Assembly: GCA_963082975.1 (NCBI GenBank)
Contig: OY720347.1
Span: 44,405,155 to 44,469,154 of the forward strand
Origin: Labia minor
Lineage: Eukaryota; Arthropoda; Insecta; Dermaptera; Spongiphoridae
DNA length: 64,000 nucleotides
Reading direction: 5' to 3'
A model generated the notes under the pieces. That model searched no databases, was not told where the DNA came from, and worked only from the letters and a program-made list of their open reading frames with translations. Made by a program: the position numbers and the translations under genes. Positions 12,501 through 29,505 of this stretch are shown one piece after another. Numbering within the stretch: the stretch's first letter is position 1; each line of letters starts with the position of its first letter.

Positions 12501-13225
12501 TTGATTTTTATTGAATATTTTTAATTATAATAAAATTTTAGAAAATGCAAAGTTAGAGACTTGAGACAATTTATAAAAATTAACGGTATAAAAGTATTGA
12601 TAAAACTAAAGATAAATTAACAATATATACATTCATTAATAGTATTAATTTAAATTAATGGATTTATTTGATTTTTTATTATTAAGTTCATTTATTAATT
12701 TTTTTAGATCATAGTTAATTCTCTCCCTTAAAATAAAAGAAGTATTCAAATATAGAAAGAATAAATACAAAATAATTTAAGTTAAATATGATTTAAATAT
12801 TTTATTATATTAATTAAAATGAGAACTTTTAGAATAAATTATTTAATTGGAATGATATTTGAATGTTATAATTTAAAATAAAAAGATAAATATTATAATA
12901 ATTCTTTGATTGGGAATCGCTAGAGTTATATACATTGTGTAAAATGAGTCCGCCAGTCAGTGGGCCACGCCTGGCTCTTGAATGAACAACACGGAGAACT
13001 ATATAAACTTTAAAAAATTAAATTCTGCGGTTATTGATTAGAATTAGATATCAATAAAATCTATAGCCTATGTTACCAAAGAGATATATAAGAATATTGT
13101 GATGTAATTTCATAGAAATCGTTTCTTATTTTTTGATGTTCATAATTCTAAATTACCGGTAAAGTGTCGGTTAAGTAGGAAATTTCTTTTTTGTTTGTTT
13201 CTATGACAGCAAAAAAGTAAACAAA

Positions 13226-13256
<31 letters not shown>

Positions 13257-16200
13257 CATACAAACACTCTCCTTTATATATATAGATAACAATATTTGGC
13301 TCTTTAAAATAGTCTAAGATCTGTGTAGCTGAGAGGGGGTAGGGCTTATTGTCCATCACCTTCTAAATTTCATCAAGAATATGATATTTTTGCTTGGACT
13401 TCTTGGAGGTCACCCCCTCTTTGTGCTAAATAAAAAGGAAAAAAATCTAAAAAAGCCCATTCTTTGATGTTTTCAAAACATTTTAGTTTATTTTATTAGT
13501 TTATTTTATACTATTCGATATCGTATGAATTATTGCCCCACAAACTTAATTTCATTTTTTATCGCTTTTTGAACTCGTGGAGACACTGTTAATCTGTGAT
13601 GGTGCTTTCATGCTGGTTGGGAATCACTGAAATCAGCATAACTAAGTCATTGCTTTTGTACTGGTAATGGGATCATTGTTTTGTTCTATTAGCAACGGGA
13701 GCTGTATCTACGTTACAGCGTGTTCGAGAAGGTGGTTTTACACTGCCAAACTTATGGAGATCTTATACCCATCGCCTTTGTTTTGGGATTCTACGTTTCT
13801 ATTGTTATCACTCGATGGTGGGATCAGTATATAACCATGCCCTGGCCTGATAATATGGCTTTATTTGTTTCAACTTTAGTACATGGACAAGTAAGTGTAT
13901 TTCTTATTCAAGATAAAGTTTCTTTATTCATTTTTAAAAAATCAAATTAATAATAAAATCAATCAATTAATAATAAAAAAGAACTAATTTAAATTAATAT
14001 TTTTTGAAAAAAGAACAAAAGATATATATTTCAAAATAAAAAAATAATATTCAATCTTTATTTCATAACGATTGGAATCTTAAATAAATGATAATTACAT
14101 ATAATTATTATAGATTGAAATAAATTGATTAATTTAAAACATTTAATTATTTCTAATATTTTTTAAAATCAGTTTTTCATTCAATTTCTTTATTAAGTTT
14201 AGATAAATATTAAATCATTTATTAATTATTAATTTCAATGTCCTGTATCTATTTTTTATTAAATAAAAATAAAATATTTGATTATTTGAAAAAATACATT
14301 TCTAACGAATAGTATTTTTTAAAATATGAACATTCACAAATATAGAAATGATTGTTGATTGATATTTTGATTACCTTTGATTGAGTGTAAAATACATATT
14401 TAATTAGCCAATGAAATAACAATTATGTTCAATAATAATACAATGATTATATATATGTGCAATATTATTAATATTACATACAAACACAAAAAGAATTAAA
14501 CCATTTGTATTATTGATGAAATAATGATTTATTTCTTATTTCTAACTTAAAACTAAATTTTGAAAATATTATGCCTTTTAAAGATAATCAGATAATTTTT
14601 AAACTGATATTTTCATTTAATTAATTCCACTTTAAAAACCAATAACTTAAGTAATATACGTATATTAAATATTTTCTTAATTAACCTATTATTTACAAAG
14701 ATATTTTGAAAATATTTATCTTTATTTTTAGGATGATCGTGGACGTTTAATGCGACGAACTATTATTCGTTATGTTAATCTTTGTTTGGTGATAACACTC
14801 AGGATGATGAGTCCAAGAGTTAAAAAACGTTTTCCAACGCTTGATCATTTAGTTGAGGCTGGATTTTTATTGCCAAATGAACGTAAAATTTTTGAAGATC
14901 TTGATACTAAAACGCAACACCCGAAATATTGGATGCCGCTTGTCTGGGCCGGTGGTATAATTACACGTGCTAGAAAAGAAAATCGAGTAAAAGACGATTT
15001 TTCCTTAAAAACATTAATCGATGGTTTAAATAGTTTTCGGGCAGCTTGTGGAGGTATGCTGAATTATGATTGGATAAGTATTCCACTGGTTTATACCCAA
15101 GTATGTGTGATTTAAGATTTATTTATTTATATTTTGTGAGTTGTTTTTTTAATGTTTATTTTTTCTTATATTTTATCAGGTCGTAACACTTGCAGTTTAT
15201 GTTTATTTTATGGGGACGCTTTTGGGAACTCAATATTTGGATCCAAGAAAAGGGTATCCAAAACATGAAGTAGATCTTATTGTTCCAGTATTTACATTTC
15301 TACAAGTATATTTAATTAAAATTTCTCTAATCGAATTATTATATAAAAATATAATATAATTTAATCCATTCCTTTTTTTAGTTCTTTTTTTACATGGGAT
15401 GGCTGAAAGTTGCTGAATCTCTTGTGAACCCTTTTGGTGAAGATGACGATGATTTTGAACTTAATTGGCTTGTTGATAGAAATTTACAGGTGAGATGTTA
15501 ATAAATATTTATTTTATATTCTTAATTTTTTTAAAATTATTTCTTACTACAATTTAGCTGCATGTAGCTATTGGAAAGATGTTATTGAGTTCACCATAAA
15601 ATAATAAAAATAAAAACATTTTTAAACTAATTATGAATAAATAACGACCAGATTTTAATTTGTGAATCATTTGTTTAAGAAATGTTTCAACCAACAATTT
15701 TTGTTTCATCAATATTTATACCATAAAAATTATAAAAATATATATTTGCAGATTAAAATGATATTAATAAGAAATTATGAAAATATAAATTTAGCAAACT
15801 GAATTAATTATATAAACTTAAATCGGTATTTTATTCGTTTGTCTCGAAAAATGGTGGATGGACAGCACAGGTTTCATACGTAATTGTGGATGAAATGCAC
15901 CAAGAACATCCTGAGTTGGTTAAAGATCAGTACTGGGATGAAATCTTTCCATCTGAACTGCCATATACTGCTGCTTCAAAACAATATCATACTGGACCAC
16001 CTGCACCAAGCACTGCTCAAGTAGCAGTCACTGAGGCTGAAGCAGAATTCGTTCCATTACTGGAAATGGAGGAAAATAATGATGAAGCGATTATGAAGGT
16101 ATATCATTATAATGAAAATACACACTTTTATTAAAATTAACTATTAATGAATTAGCTATTGACTGTCAATAAATATTCTTTAGTAATAAAATAATTATAT

Positions 16201-19200
16201 AAATAAAATGCATATATACCTGTGAGACTTTGGACACATTTTGTTTCTCAATTTTTTTCTATGTCGCTAATATCCCAGATTTTTTTAAAAGTCTCCAGGA
16301 TAACCCGTTTCTCGCCGACATCTATTTTTATTCAGAGCGGGAAAATGTCCAAAGTCTCCCCTACACGGAGAGACGTGGTTTTCATGAAGCCACCTTCCCT
16401 CAAAGGGTTTGGTTTGTATAGCCAATTTTTTCCAAGAATGACTGTTTTGAGAAGGGTGATAATTATATTTCGTGTCACGATGAATTCTTCATTTTATGCA
16501 AACAATAATATATAAAATTATTAATTTATTAAGAAATAAATTTCCAAAAGATTATTGTTAATGACTTGTTTATGACTCCTTTCCTCCTCCTCTCCAAAAG
16601 GGTTAACCAAATTTACCTGTTCCCCGGGCCATGTGTCGTTAAACAAAAATTTGATCTTAAAACTAAATTATCAATATAAAATTTCCAATAACTAAAGGGG
16701 CAAAACGACAAGGGGAGATTTTTGACAAGCTTTCAGGGTCTAACCAAGCGCCGTTTATCGATAAAAAATAACCTCAAGTTAAAGGGCTATGCAAAATATA
16801 CTTTATAACTGTTAAATACTAGTTTAAACATCAACCTTGTACCGAAACTAAATGTAAAAATAAATAATATTTTTTAATTATGGCTTACGTTCTATTCTTA
16901 AAAATAGCAGAAAAGGGGCAAAAATCAGTTTTTTGGAATTTTCTTTGCAAGTTTTTTACTATTTGAAATGTTCATTGTAATATACACATGACAAACTAAT
17001 TATAGATAGAAAATGGAAAGAGGGGTAGGGAAAATCGGACTGTACATTGTCTCCTCTTGTCCAGTCTCCCCGGTCTCCCCTTTCTTTAGAAATTATGAAA
17101 GTCGGGTCAAAAAATGTATTCAATGTAAAATATTTAATCCACAAATCAAGAAAATAAATATATTTTAGTTATATAATGTAATGAAGAAAATATTTGATTT
17201 TTATATGAAGAAGATTTTTTTTTAATACAATAATTATATCTCTTTATTAAAAGTTGTATATAATTCTCTTTTTATATATAGGTATATAATATTATATTTA
17301 TTATTTAAATTGATTATATGTATAATGTTTTTAATCTTTAGGATGATATTGAAAAAGGATCCGAAATGACACAAGCAGTGAAAATGCAAAATCCTAGTAA
17401 AAGATCTGCCTCCATTGGATCAAGCAATTTATCAATGTCCGCTTCAAGAGCCAAAGGGTCTGTTTTAAATATGTTATCTAAAATATTTCGACCAGGAAAT
17501 GAAAGTGGTGCTGATCTAGGTAAAACAAATGAAACATAATTGACTTTTTATTTTAATTCAAATCATATAATTAATAAAGTTTTTGTATTTTTTTTTTTTT
17601 GTAATTTATACTCATTAACTTTTTATTGTTTTAAATATCTTTATTTTACTATTAAAGTGTATTTGTTTCGTTTCGTGCCTAAATCTTATTGGATTGAACC
17701 ATCCGACATTGCCTCTGCTAGCGAGTCGGGTGAGCAGTAGCGTGTCTTTGGGTACTCGTCGTCGACCATGGAGTTCATCAAGACTAAGTCAAATCTCCAA
17801 GGAACATAATGACCCTGAAGAGATGTTTCATTTGTCAGATGTATCTTTAACCGGTTCAGCTGCAAGTAATTCATCTCAAATTCAAATCAAAGTTCCATCA
17901 CAATCACAAGAAGATCCTTTGTTAACGCACAATTCCACTCGGCCTATTGTAAGTTGTAAAAGATAATTAGAAACAATTTTATTAATATTGGAATTGTTAA
18001 ATCATTTATTTCTTTAAAAATAGAAACTAAAAATGTTTTATTTTATTAAATACATAGTATGATCATTGCCCATATTTTAAATAATTATAAACATTTATTT
18101 AAAATTGTTTATACTATAATTTATAAGACAAATCTTAATAATTTATTTCTATTTTTTAATTCTATTTATTTCCATTTATTTAATAGAAAATAAATATAAT
18201 AAATATATTATATTTTAAATTTTAAATAAACAAAAGATAACTTTAAGAAAATGATCATTTTTGATTTAAAAAAAATTGTAATCAACAATATATTAATTAA
18301 TTAATTTTAATTCAACTTATTACAATTCTTCTCTCTAAATTATATTGGATCAAAATTAATAAATTAATTGTTGTGTATATTTAAATTTTCAAAATGTAAA
18401 ATCATTAAAATATATAAATTAAACTTTAAATAAATTTCATTTATGAACTATCGATCTTTATTACAATATGTTAAATAAAATATTTAATAAAGCATATAAT
18501 CATTAATACAATATATTATAGGGTGGCCGAATGTCTGTTGATAATTCAGTTTTAACTCAACATCTGCCGGACAGTACAGGTAAAATTAAATCTTAAAAAA
18601 TAATTTATTATAAAACTTTTTTTAATAAAATATTTTAATTCTGTAATTTGTAAAGACAAAATAAAATCATACTTTTAATCATTATTTTATAATATATAAT
18701 TAAATAAATATTAATTTCTTAGAATAAATAGTTTCTCTTATGAAATATTAACAAGAATAATATTAGAAATAATTCCAATGTGATAATTTTCTTTATTGAG
18801 TATTGGTGGGGCATTTGCCATATAGTTACCAAAATAGTTTTCTGTCAAGTAGGTGTAAACTTTACAATACTAGGGTGATCTCATTTTTAAGTCTAAAGAC
18901 AAAAAACGGTTTTTTAATTAAAACACATGGGTTCTATTATCGTTGCTTTGAAGGAGGAAAAAGTAGGTCTTGATGAGTAAATTCAACCTAAATTAAAAAT
19001 GATAAAACCCTAAATCAAAAGGCGGAGCTTAGCTTTGTGCTGTTTTGTGCCTTTGGACTGAAAAAGGAGCGCTCCCCTAGTATATTTTTAGTTGAGGATT
19101 TTTATAAATTGGACTCTTCTATTTAAATTTTTAGCTTGCTTGTTTATTAAAATTCATTAAAAAAATGTTTGTTATCTTAAGAAAAATTATAAAATTAACT

Positions 19201-19669
19201 CGCATAACACAAAAATAATTAATAATAAACTAAATTAATTTATAAGTATAATTTTTTAAAGCATGTATAACATAAAAATAACTTTTTTTTCAACTTTTTC
19301 AGAAATGGATTCAACTATTAAGTAAGTAATTGCATTTGTATAATTTTCAATTTAGAAATATTTATTTATTTATCATTTCTTCTCAATTTATTTTTAAGAT
19401 TTTTCTCACTTATCCAATTAAAAAGAAATATCAAATAAATTCAAAATTTAACAATTACTTCCTTAGATTTATTCTAATCATTGAATTGTCTGTAATTTCA
19501 ATGCAGTGCCAGCGGTGGCTGCGAGATTCTCATTTCTGGCGACCACACTCAGGTGAACGGCACTCAAACAAGTTCACCCCAAATCCACATTTCACCAACC
19601 CATGCTCGATTTGAATTAGAACCAATTTTGGAGCAACCAGTTAATGATAATCATCCTCATCATGAGTGA
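9563..19669 (+). CDS. Best1: Bestrophin, calcium-activated chloride channel
   Basis: Twelve coding exons: 9563-9633, 9712-9826, 13693-13890, 14732-15100, 15180-15305, 15382-15489, 15871-16098, 17342-17519, 17722-17948, 18522-18579, 19303-19321 and 19507-19669, giving 619 residues in frame. Bestrophins are pentameric anion channels of plasma and intracellular membranes. The start [10 protein letters not shown] matches the conserved bestrophin N-terminus. The pore neck (I87, F91, F95 in [12 protein letters not shown]) and TRWW are intact. The calcium clasp [11 protein letters not shown] lies near residues 309-319. The C-terminal ~270 residues are Ser/Thr-rich and variable, as in the family. Boundaries of exons 2 and 9 were chosen because only they keep the frame. 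The family is certain; the Best1 label rests on resemblance to insect Best1. AATAAA lies at 19744-19749. Intron 2 is 3.9 kb and full of transposon remains. Confidence 0.93.
10900..11120 (-). pseudogene. Mariner transposase C-terminus fragment in bestrophin intron 2
   Basis: On the reverse strand the segment reads [20 protein letters not shown] and then ends EYIIN-stop, a typical mariner C-terminus (compare GI-LPERWEK). The terminus TGAGTGAAAAAGTTCGTGCG at about 10901 is mariner-like. Only the last ~60 codons survive. Confidence 0.65.
11395..12230 (-). pseudogene. RTE-like non-LTR retrotransposon, 5'-truncated reverse transcriptase and 3' end
   Basis: Reverse-strand translation from about 12215 down to 11648 shows a decayed reverse transcriptase C-terminus: [10 protein letters not shown] in place of the YADD region, then [16 protein letters not shown], then [20 protein letters not shown] and [16 protein letters not shown]. 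The last two are hallmark blocks of arthropod RTE-type elements. The 3' tail (11395-11640) contains the GC-rich segment GGGGGCTCCGCCCCC. Several frameshifts or stops and a small deletion after YGPK make it non-functional. Confidence 0.7.
13227..13263. repeat. (TACA)n microsatellite
   Basis: About nine tandem TACA units in bestrophin intron 2, next to TTTCTATGACAGC and followed by a TA tract. The sequence just before it (12,910-13,200) is also repeat-like but not classified. Confidence 0.8.
16219..17095. repeat. Unclassified pyrimidine-rich repeat region in bestrophin intron 7
   Basis: Richer in GC than its surroundings, with recurring GTCTCC/GGAGAC words: GTCTCCCCTACACGGAGAGAC near 16360 and AGTCTCCCCGGTCTCCCC near 17065. 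Open frames across it resemble nothing I know. It may be a decayed DNA transposon. I could not define terminal repeats. Confidence 0.3.
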
Positions 19670-20324
19670 ATAGTTTTGTATTATATAATTAAAATTTTTT
19701 GTGATTATATATAAATTTATATTTAGAAATGGTTTATTTTATTAATAAATAATTTAAAATAATGATTTTAATTTTATTTTACAATAATGAAAAATAGAGT
19801 TTTAACGAAGAAAATAGTGCTACCTCTATATCTACCTCCAACATTATTTTTGCAGGGAACTTGAGGATTTCCATGAAAAGTTTAAAATTGATAATTTAAT
19901 CAAAGAATTTCATTTCATTTCGACTCCGAAATTAATGAAGAACAAATATACTTTTCAGAGACAAGTTTCTAACTCTGGGGGAAAAATTATTATGTATAGA
20001 TAGATAAAAGTCATCAAATAGATAAAAAACGAGTAATAGTTTACAACTAATTGTATGAACCAAATTAAAATGTATAGATAAGTAGGAAGAAAGATTTTCG
20101 GGAATAGGAGCAGAATTCAGCTAAAGAAAGCTTTTGTTTGCCTGGCTCTTGAATTCAACAAATAATTTTAAAAATAAGTAATTATAAAACTAAATGGTTG
20201 ATTGTTCCGTTAAGAGGGCTATAAATAACTTTAATTTTATTTCATAATTATAATAATTTTTTATTAAAATAGATGTTTTCAAATTAAAGGAGTATAAACA
20301 TTTTTAATAAAATAATAAATAAAA
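19670..20324. other. Convergent intergenic spacer (bestrophin/SSRP1)
   Basis: The 3' flanks of two converging genes. AATAAA at 19744-19749 may serve bestrophin, and TTTATT near 20235 may be the SSRP1 signal on the reverse strand. No other feature is seen. Confidence 0.5.
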
Positions 20325-23300
20325 TTAATCGCTTTCATCGCTAGCTGTTGGAGTTGAAAGAATTTCTTCTTCCTCTTCGTCATCCAAATCATCTTCATCT
20401 TCAGAATCTTTTTTCGATGATTTCTTATCTTTATCATTTGTTTTTTTCTATAAAAATCACGATTAGTTTAACACATTATAATACACTGTTATTCATAATT
20501 CTAGGTCATATTTCAGAATTTTTATTGTGAATTAATAACTTTACATATCAGTATGAATGATTGTCCTTCTTTTGGTATCTATTTTACACTGATATTTAAA
20601 GTACTTATAGAATATATAAATAGAAAAAAAATAAATATCACCTCAGATTTTTTGTCTTCTTTTTTTGGTTTCTTTTTATCGTCATCTGAGGATAAAACAT
20701 CTTCATCTTCGGAATGTTTTCTCTTTGATTTTTTATCTTTATCATTTGTTTTTTTCTAAAACAAATCAAAATTTGATTAATTTATTATAATATATATTAT
20801 AATTCCAAAAAAGATAAATAAAATATCATACATCAGATTTTTTATCTTCCTTTTTAGGTTTCTTTTCTTTCTCATCGTCTGAAGATGAATCATCATCAGA
20901 TATATATTCTTTGCTTTTAATTTTCATTGGTGTTACTTTAGCCACAGAAGCACTCTTAGAAGCGGATTTTTTAGACGTAGACTTTCTTTCTTTTACAGTA
21001 TCATCACCACCTCCCATACCACCTCCTGACGCCTTGTATTCTTCCATTGCCTATTATAAAATTAAAATTTTTAACAATTTAATTATGAGATAATTTTATC
21101 TAAAAAAATTCTATAATTATAAAATAAATAGTAACTTTATTGTATTCCTCTTTGGCTTTAGCAGCTTTTGATTCCCATTCACTCTTATCTTGTAATTCTT
21201 TCCACAGTTCTCCAGCTTTTCGTGAAATATCTGTAAGAGAAAATCCTGGATTTTCCGATTTAATTTTTTCACGATTAGCATTTAACCAAATCATAAATGC
21301 TGTAGAAGGGCGTTTAGGTTTTCCTGCATCTTTTTCTTTTTTTTCTCTTTTTTTTCTAGGTTTACTAGACTAAAATGGATATATATAAAATAGATAGTTT
21401 AAATTAATTATTTATTATTGTATTATTGATTAAATAATGAAAATAAAATAAATAATTCACCTCGCTCTTCGATCTTTTAGGTTTTTCTTTTGTAGGTTTC
21501 TTGTTTTTCTTTTCTTTATCAGAATCACCAGATTCTGCCTCAGATTCTGTATCTGGTGGGCATGAATCATATCTGAAATATATTTTTTTTATATAATTTA
21601 CTGTTATATTAAATGTATAGATTAAAATTAAAAATTAAAAAATAAATATGAAGAAAGTAAACACGTTATGTCAACTAATTTAAAATTTAATAAAACAATA
21701 TTACTTACTCTTCAGCAACATCAGATTCTTGTTGATCAGGATTGAAATCTTCATCTGTACTTTCTTCATCGTCATTAGATCTTCCTCCCCCGTCATCGGA
21801 TCTTTCTTGAGCTTCAGCTTTAACTCGAGCCAAATATGCATCAGGTTCATCCTCTTGATCAGAATCTCCAAAGTCATCGGTATAAGAAGGTTTATCCTAA
21901 AATAAATTTAAAATGAGTACATGAGAATATTTATCTTATTTATTATAAACAAGTTTTTACTTACAGATTTCCCTCTGTTTTTAACTCGTAATTTTTTACT
22001 AGTGATAAAATCAAAAAGTTTTCCATATTCATCTTTCTCTATTGAGCTAAAAGTATGAACTACGCCCGATTTAGTTTCAACTTCAAAATCAAATGATCTG
22101 GAATTAAAAAATTTGTATTATTAAAATATAAATTAAATTAAATTATTCTTTTTTACCTTGTTCCGCCACCACTTCTTGCAAAATTCACAGAAATCACTTC
22201 TTCAAAACGAATATGAACAGGTGGTTTGTGAACATAAATAAATCCTCGATCTAACGGATACATATATCCAGCAGCTGCTTTATAAGAACAAGAAACAGCA
22301 GGTGTTCCTGTATGTCTGTTGAACAAAATACATTAAAATTGATAAGGAAGGAATAATAGTTTTTATCAAGTTAATCTTTTAAGCAAATATTTATTTACCC
22401 AATAAAACTTCCAGGAACCGTTACTTTTCTATTTACGATTGCTTTCATAACTTTGGCCATTACTTCGTGGGTAGGTCCAGTAATTTCTTTTGATAATTTA
22501 CCTTCGAATTTTTCTTTTAGTTCTTCCCTAGAAAGAATAAACAATACGGTTATCATCTAGAATATAGAAAAGTGAAATTAGCATTTTGTCAAAATGATAT
22601 AGCGAGGAATGCAGTAAATTTAGAGACTTCGAGAGTTTCGAATCCCTATAAGATGCTATTATCTTAAACTCAATAAGATGATGTTTATTACCGACCGACG
22701 ATAAAAAGGGAAGGTATTATTTTTTAGAATTTCCAACAGAATTTCAGAAAGGGACCAAATTACCTAACAATCACTTACTCTGTAAATGGTAATTCAATTG
22801 TCGTTTCTTCATCTTGTCCAAATAGAAGAACTAAATAGTGATATCTAGTTTGGCCTTGTTTTATCGGTGGATCCAAACTTACCTAAATTTATAAATAAAA
22901 AATAATTATAACAATATTTAATAATATTATAATGGAACATTAAAATTGAGATACTAACAACAAAGAAATTTTGCCGGCTATCTTTATGTGGTAAACTAAA
23001 GAGTCGAAGAACAGTTGACATAGGAATCTTATAATCAAAAGTTTTACCATGAAGCTGAAAGAAGGATTGGAAAACTTTGATATCATAACGACCTCTCGGA
23101 GTAAGGCATTGAATTTCTTTGAAGATGGTTATAGCATCGCCAGAAAGGTTGATGACACTTGCTTGCTTCATTACCTTTTGTAAAAAAAATATAATTTTAA
23201 AGAGCAATTCTTATTACAAATTTTTCTTGAAAGATATATAAAGAAAAGTTTTAAATTATTAGTCATTACTTGTTTATGGAAAGCTTCAACAGGATCCAAA

Positions 23301-24035
23301 TCACCTGCTAATTCACTTGTAGGAATGTGGAATCTCATTTCCATCAAACTAACTGGGGCATCATCATTCTAAAATTAAAATCACTTTAATTAGTCTTTGT
23401 ATGGTTTATAATAGAAATACAAATAATATTAATACAAACCTGATGGAATTCTAATGTAATTTCATTTTTGCCGGTAGTACATTGAGAAACATTATTAAGA
23501 GGAATTTCAAAACTTGTATGATGTCCCACTTCAAAACCAAGAACTGTTCCATTAAATTTGGCTGTTCCCCAATTCCATCCTTTTAAACTAAGTTCTTTTT
23601 CCAACATTTCTTTTTTATAATTAGATGAGAAAAATTTAGCAATTTTGTCTTGTTCCTTTACGTGAAATGTTAACAATTAATAGCAATTTATTTTGTCACT
23701 TTAATAATTGAAAAATTTAACGATTTTTAAAATTACTTACACCTTCTTTAAAACCTCCAAAGCGATGAAGTGTTCCATTTTTTAAAAAGATTCGCAAACC
23801 CCATGAGCCTACTAATTTTTGCCAATTTACAATATCCAAATCAGTTGCTAATATTTGTTCTACTTTACCAGTTTTACTATTTTTAAAAATCATGTTTTGG
23901 TCTGTTAGCTTAAGTTTTCCAGGAGTCTGAAAGAAAAAATTTTTGATAAATTTAGGTTAAATAGAGATTTAAAATTATACTAACCATTGCTCCTTTAACC
24001 TCAGCTGTAATATCAGAAAATTCTAAAAAATCCAT
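20325..24035 (-). CDS. SSRP1: SSRP1, HMG-box subunit of the FACT histone chaperone
   Basis: Fifteen exons in transcript order: 24035-23985, 23926-23741, 23655-23440, 23368-23270, 23174-22959, 22882-22779, 22527-22399, 22315-22157, 22097-21965, 21896-21709, 21572-21461, 21369-21136, 21050-20832, 20755-20642 and 20447-20325. They give 760 residues in frame; human is 709. With SPT16 the protein forms FACT, which dismantles and restores nucleosomes during transcription and replication in the nucleus. Signatures include [47 protein letters not shown] and [13 protein letters not shown] (PH-like modules), an acidic segment (~390-495), a basic linker, then an HMG box (~547-614, [14 protein letters not shown]). 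The tail after the box is three exons with repeated content (see findings). An intron holds a scrap of MITE family M. The longer tail explains the extra length. Confidence 0.96.
22688..22722 (+). mobile_element. MITE family M terminal fragment in an SSRP1 intron
   Basis: TTACCGACCGACGATA and AAGGGAAGGT match the terminus of the 5122-5617 element. It lies between the 22399-22527 and 22779-22882 exons and does not touch either splice site. Confidence 0.5.
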
Positions 24036-25188
24036 ATTGTTTAGGAATGCAAAAAATTAGTTCATACAAAAATTACTTTTTATTTCATAAACAATTGAAA
24101 AAATTATGTATTTTAAAAATATATATTAAGAAGCATTATAAACACAATAGTGAATTATGATATTAAATATTATTGGCGGGCATGGAATCATAGAATATAG
24201 CCTGTGTAGAACGTGTAGAATACTTTGTGTGAATTTAAACTTATTATGAATTTCATGAATGTTAGTTTCATGAACTTCTATGGAGGCGCAACTGTTTCAT
24301 ATCAATGAAAAGGCTCGATAATTTAAAAATAAAAGCGACATTAAATTTAATAAAATAATCTTTATTTAACCATTATTATTTAAAAATTTCTTTTAAACAT
24401 TTCAATGTAAAATTTCAATTTCAATTTTTTTTTATTCATGTAAATTTGATAGGCCAATTTTATGAACCATGAGAAACACGTTTAAATATCAAACAAAAGT
24501 ATTAAAAATTAATTAATAATTATGAATTATTTTTTTTCTTATCTCAGTAGATATATTTAATAATAATAAAATAAATTGTAAATAAATTTGTCAAAAAAGA
24601 ATATTCTTAACTAAAACAAAATATAAAAATATAAATATAAAAATAAATGAATGAAAAAATTAAAAATATATTTAAAAACTTGGGATTGAGACCGCTATGG
24701 CGAGAAAGAAGAAAAAAAATGAGGGTTTCTTGATTTAATTTGACATTATTCCCACCTTTCAACGCCCGAAATTAGCGGTCTCCAACTTTTTGTTTTTCAT
24801 AAAATTTATACATATTTTACAACGATGTTCATTTGGAAATACATATAGAGGCAAAAACAAATTGGTATAGTTGATATTGGGGTGGATAGGAAAAGTTCTA
24901 GAGGTCTGAAATGATTTCTAAATTATTTAATCACCAGCGCCGTCAATGGAGATTGTTTACTTTAGATTTTTTCTTGGAAAGTAAGATCATATAACTGTTG
25001 CTCTGTAATGTAAAATTCTATATATATATATATAAATGGATAAACTTAATAAAGTTTTCAAATTTTTCGGGTGAGTAACTTCAGAACACAGAGCATCCTT
25101 ACCTTCAGAACGGAGTAAGGACCGATTATTATGAATATCCTCCATAGTGATATATTTCTGTAATATTCTTCATATATTATAATTTAAA
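24036..25188. other. Divergent intergenic region, SSRP1 side
   Basis: Upstream of SSRP1, part of the 2.2-kb gap to NSF. No open frame or RNA gene recognised. A short TA tract lies near 25020-25033. SSRP1 promoter elements cannot be picked out by eye. Confidence 0.4.
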
Positions 25189-25738
25189 GATAGTATTGCG
25201 ATCACGATGTTGAGATTTTGATGTTTTTATATGTTTTGAAGGTTCCTGAATCATTTCCACTAAGGTTGAGAAAAATGTCTGTCTGTCTGTGTGTGTGTGT
25301 GTATGTATTAGATTACGCAAAAACGGTTTGAGCTAGAATGATGAAATTTGGTACATGGACATTATTCAAAATTCATAGTTTTCTATCAACTTTTGAGAAA
25401 TGTAGCTCAACCGGAAGAGGGTCATTACCTACAACGTTTTGATTTTTTTTCCTCTAAAGTGATCGTAAAAAATAAAGATATATGTTTGATAATTTTCCAC
25501 ATGATTAATAATTGTATAAAACTGCTATATATAGAATTTCAGCTTGATTGATTCGCTGAAATTACCAGAATTAATTTTTTAACACTGCAAATCTCACGCG
25601 CCAACACGTGACGTGGTGCCATCAACAAAAAGCCAAACATGCGCTGGTTTAATATTTATTATTTATAATTTATAATTAATTAAATTTAATTTATGTTATT
25701 TATTCCTATTCAAATCGAGTCGAGTGGAGACACTCCAG
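25189..25738 (+). repeat. Dispersed repeat family B, copy 2
   Basis: Same family and orientation as 8269-8830. It shares TACGCAAAAACGGTTTGAGC, TTTTCTATCAACTTTTGAGA, ACTGCTATATATAGAATTTC and the end GAGTGGAGACACTCCAG. It contains a TG microsatellite (CTGTCTGTCTGTGTGTGTG). It lies between the divergent SSRP1 and NSF genes. A small open frame inside is repeat sequence. Confidence 0.65.
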
Positions 25739-26280
25739 CTAATTTTAACTTATGTGAAAGACTAAACAAAGTGATTCCAATAAAGCGCTAATAGCTGACC
25801 ATGTTTTGATTTCAAGATAAAATTATTTATATAATCATTTTGTATAAAACAATTATATTGAACTTCATTTATATTTATATGTCTAAAAAATTTATATTTT
25901 TATTAATTAAAAATTAATTATTTTGATGTGATTTCAATAATTTGAAAATTACTGCTTTTTGTTTCTGTATTTTATCTTCTTTGAACTGATACAATTATTG
26001 AGCTTCTGCTACTGTCTAAACTGGTCTAAACGTCTAAATTTGATTATTCTCTAGATTATAATCAATTGTCATTCTTTCTTATTCATACAAATATATTATA
26101 TCTATATATCAAACTTCTCTGTAAAATATAAGACCAAAATATTTTTATTCTAATTTTTACAACTTGAAATTTGGAATTTATTTAAAAAAATAAGCCAATA
26201 CCGCAAACATGTCTAGGGTATAATTTATAAAATACCATTTTTAGTTTTAATGTTAACCTTTTTTTCTTTTATTTTAGAAA

Positions 26281-29505
<3,225 letters not shown>

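Noticed and set aside
18790-19095. Non-AT patch in bestrophin intron 10 (TATTGGTGGGGCATTTGCC ... GGAGCGCTCCCC)
   Set aside because: Possibly a transposon remnant, but no ends, repeats or coding motif could be defined, so it is not listed as a feature.
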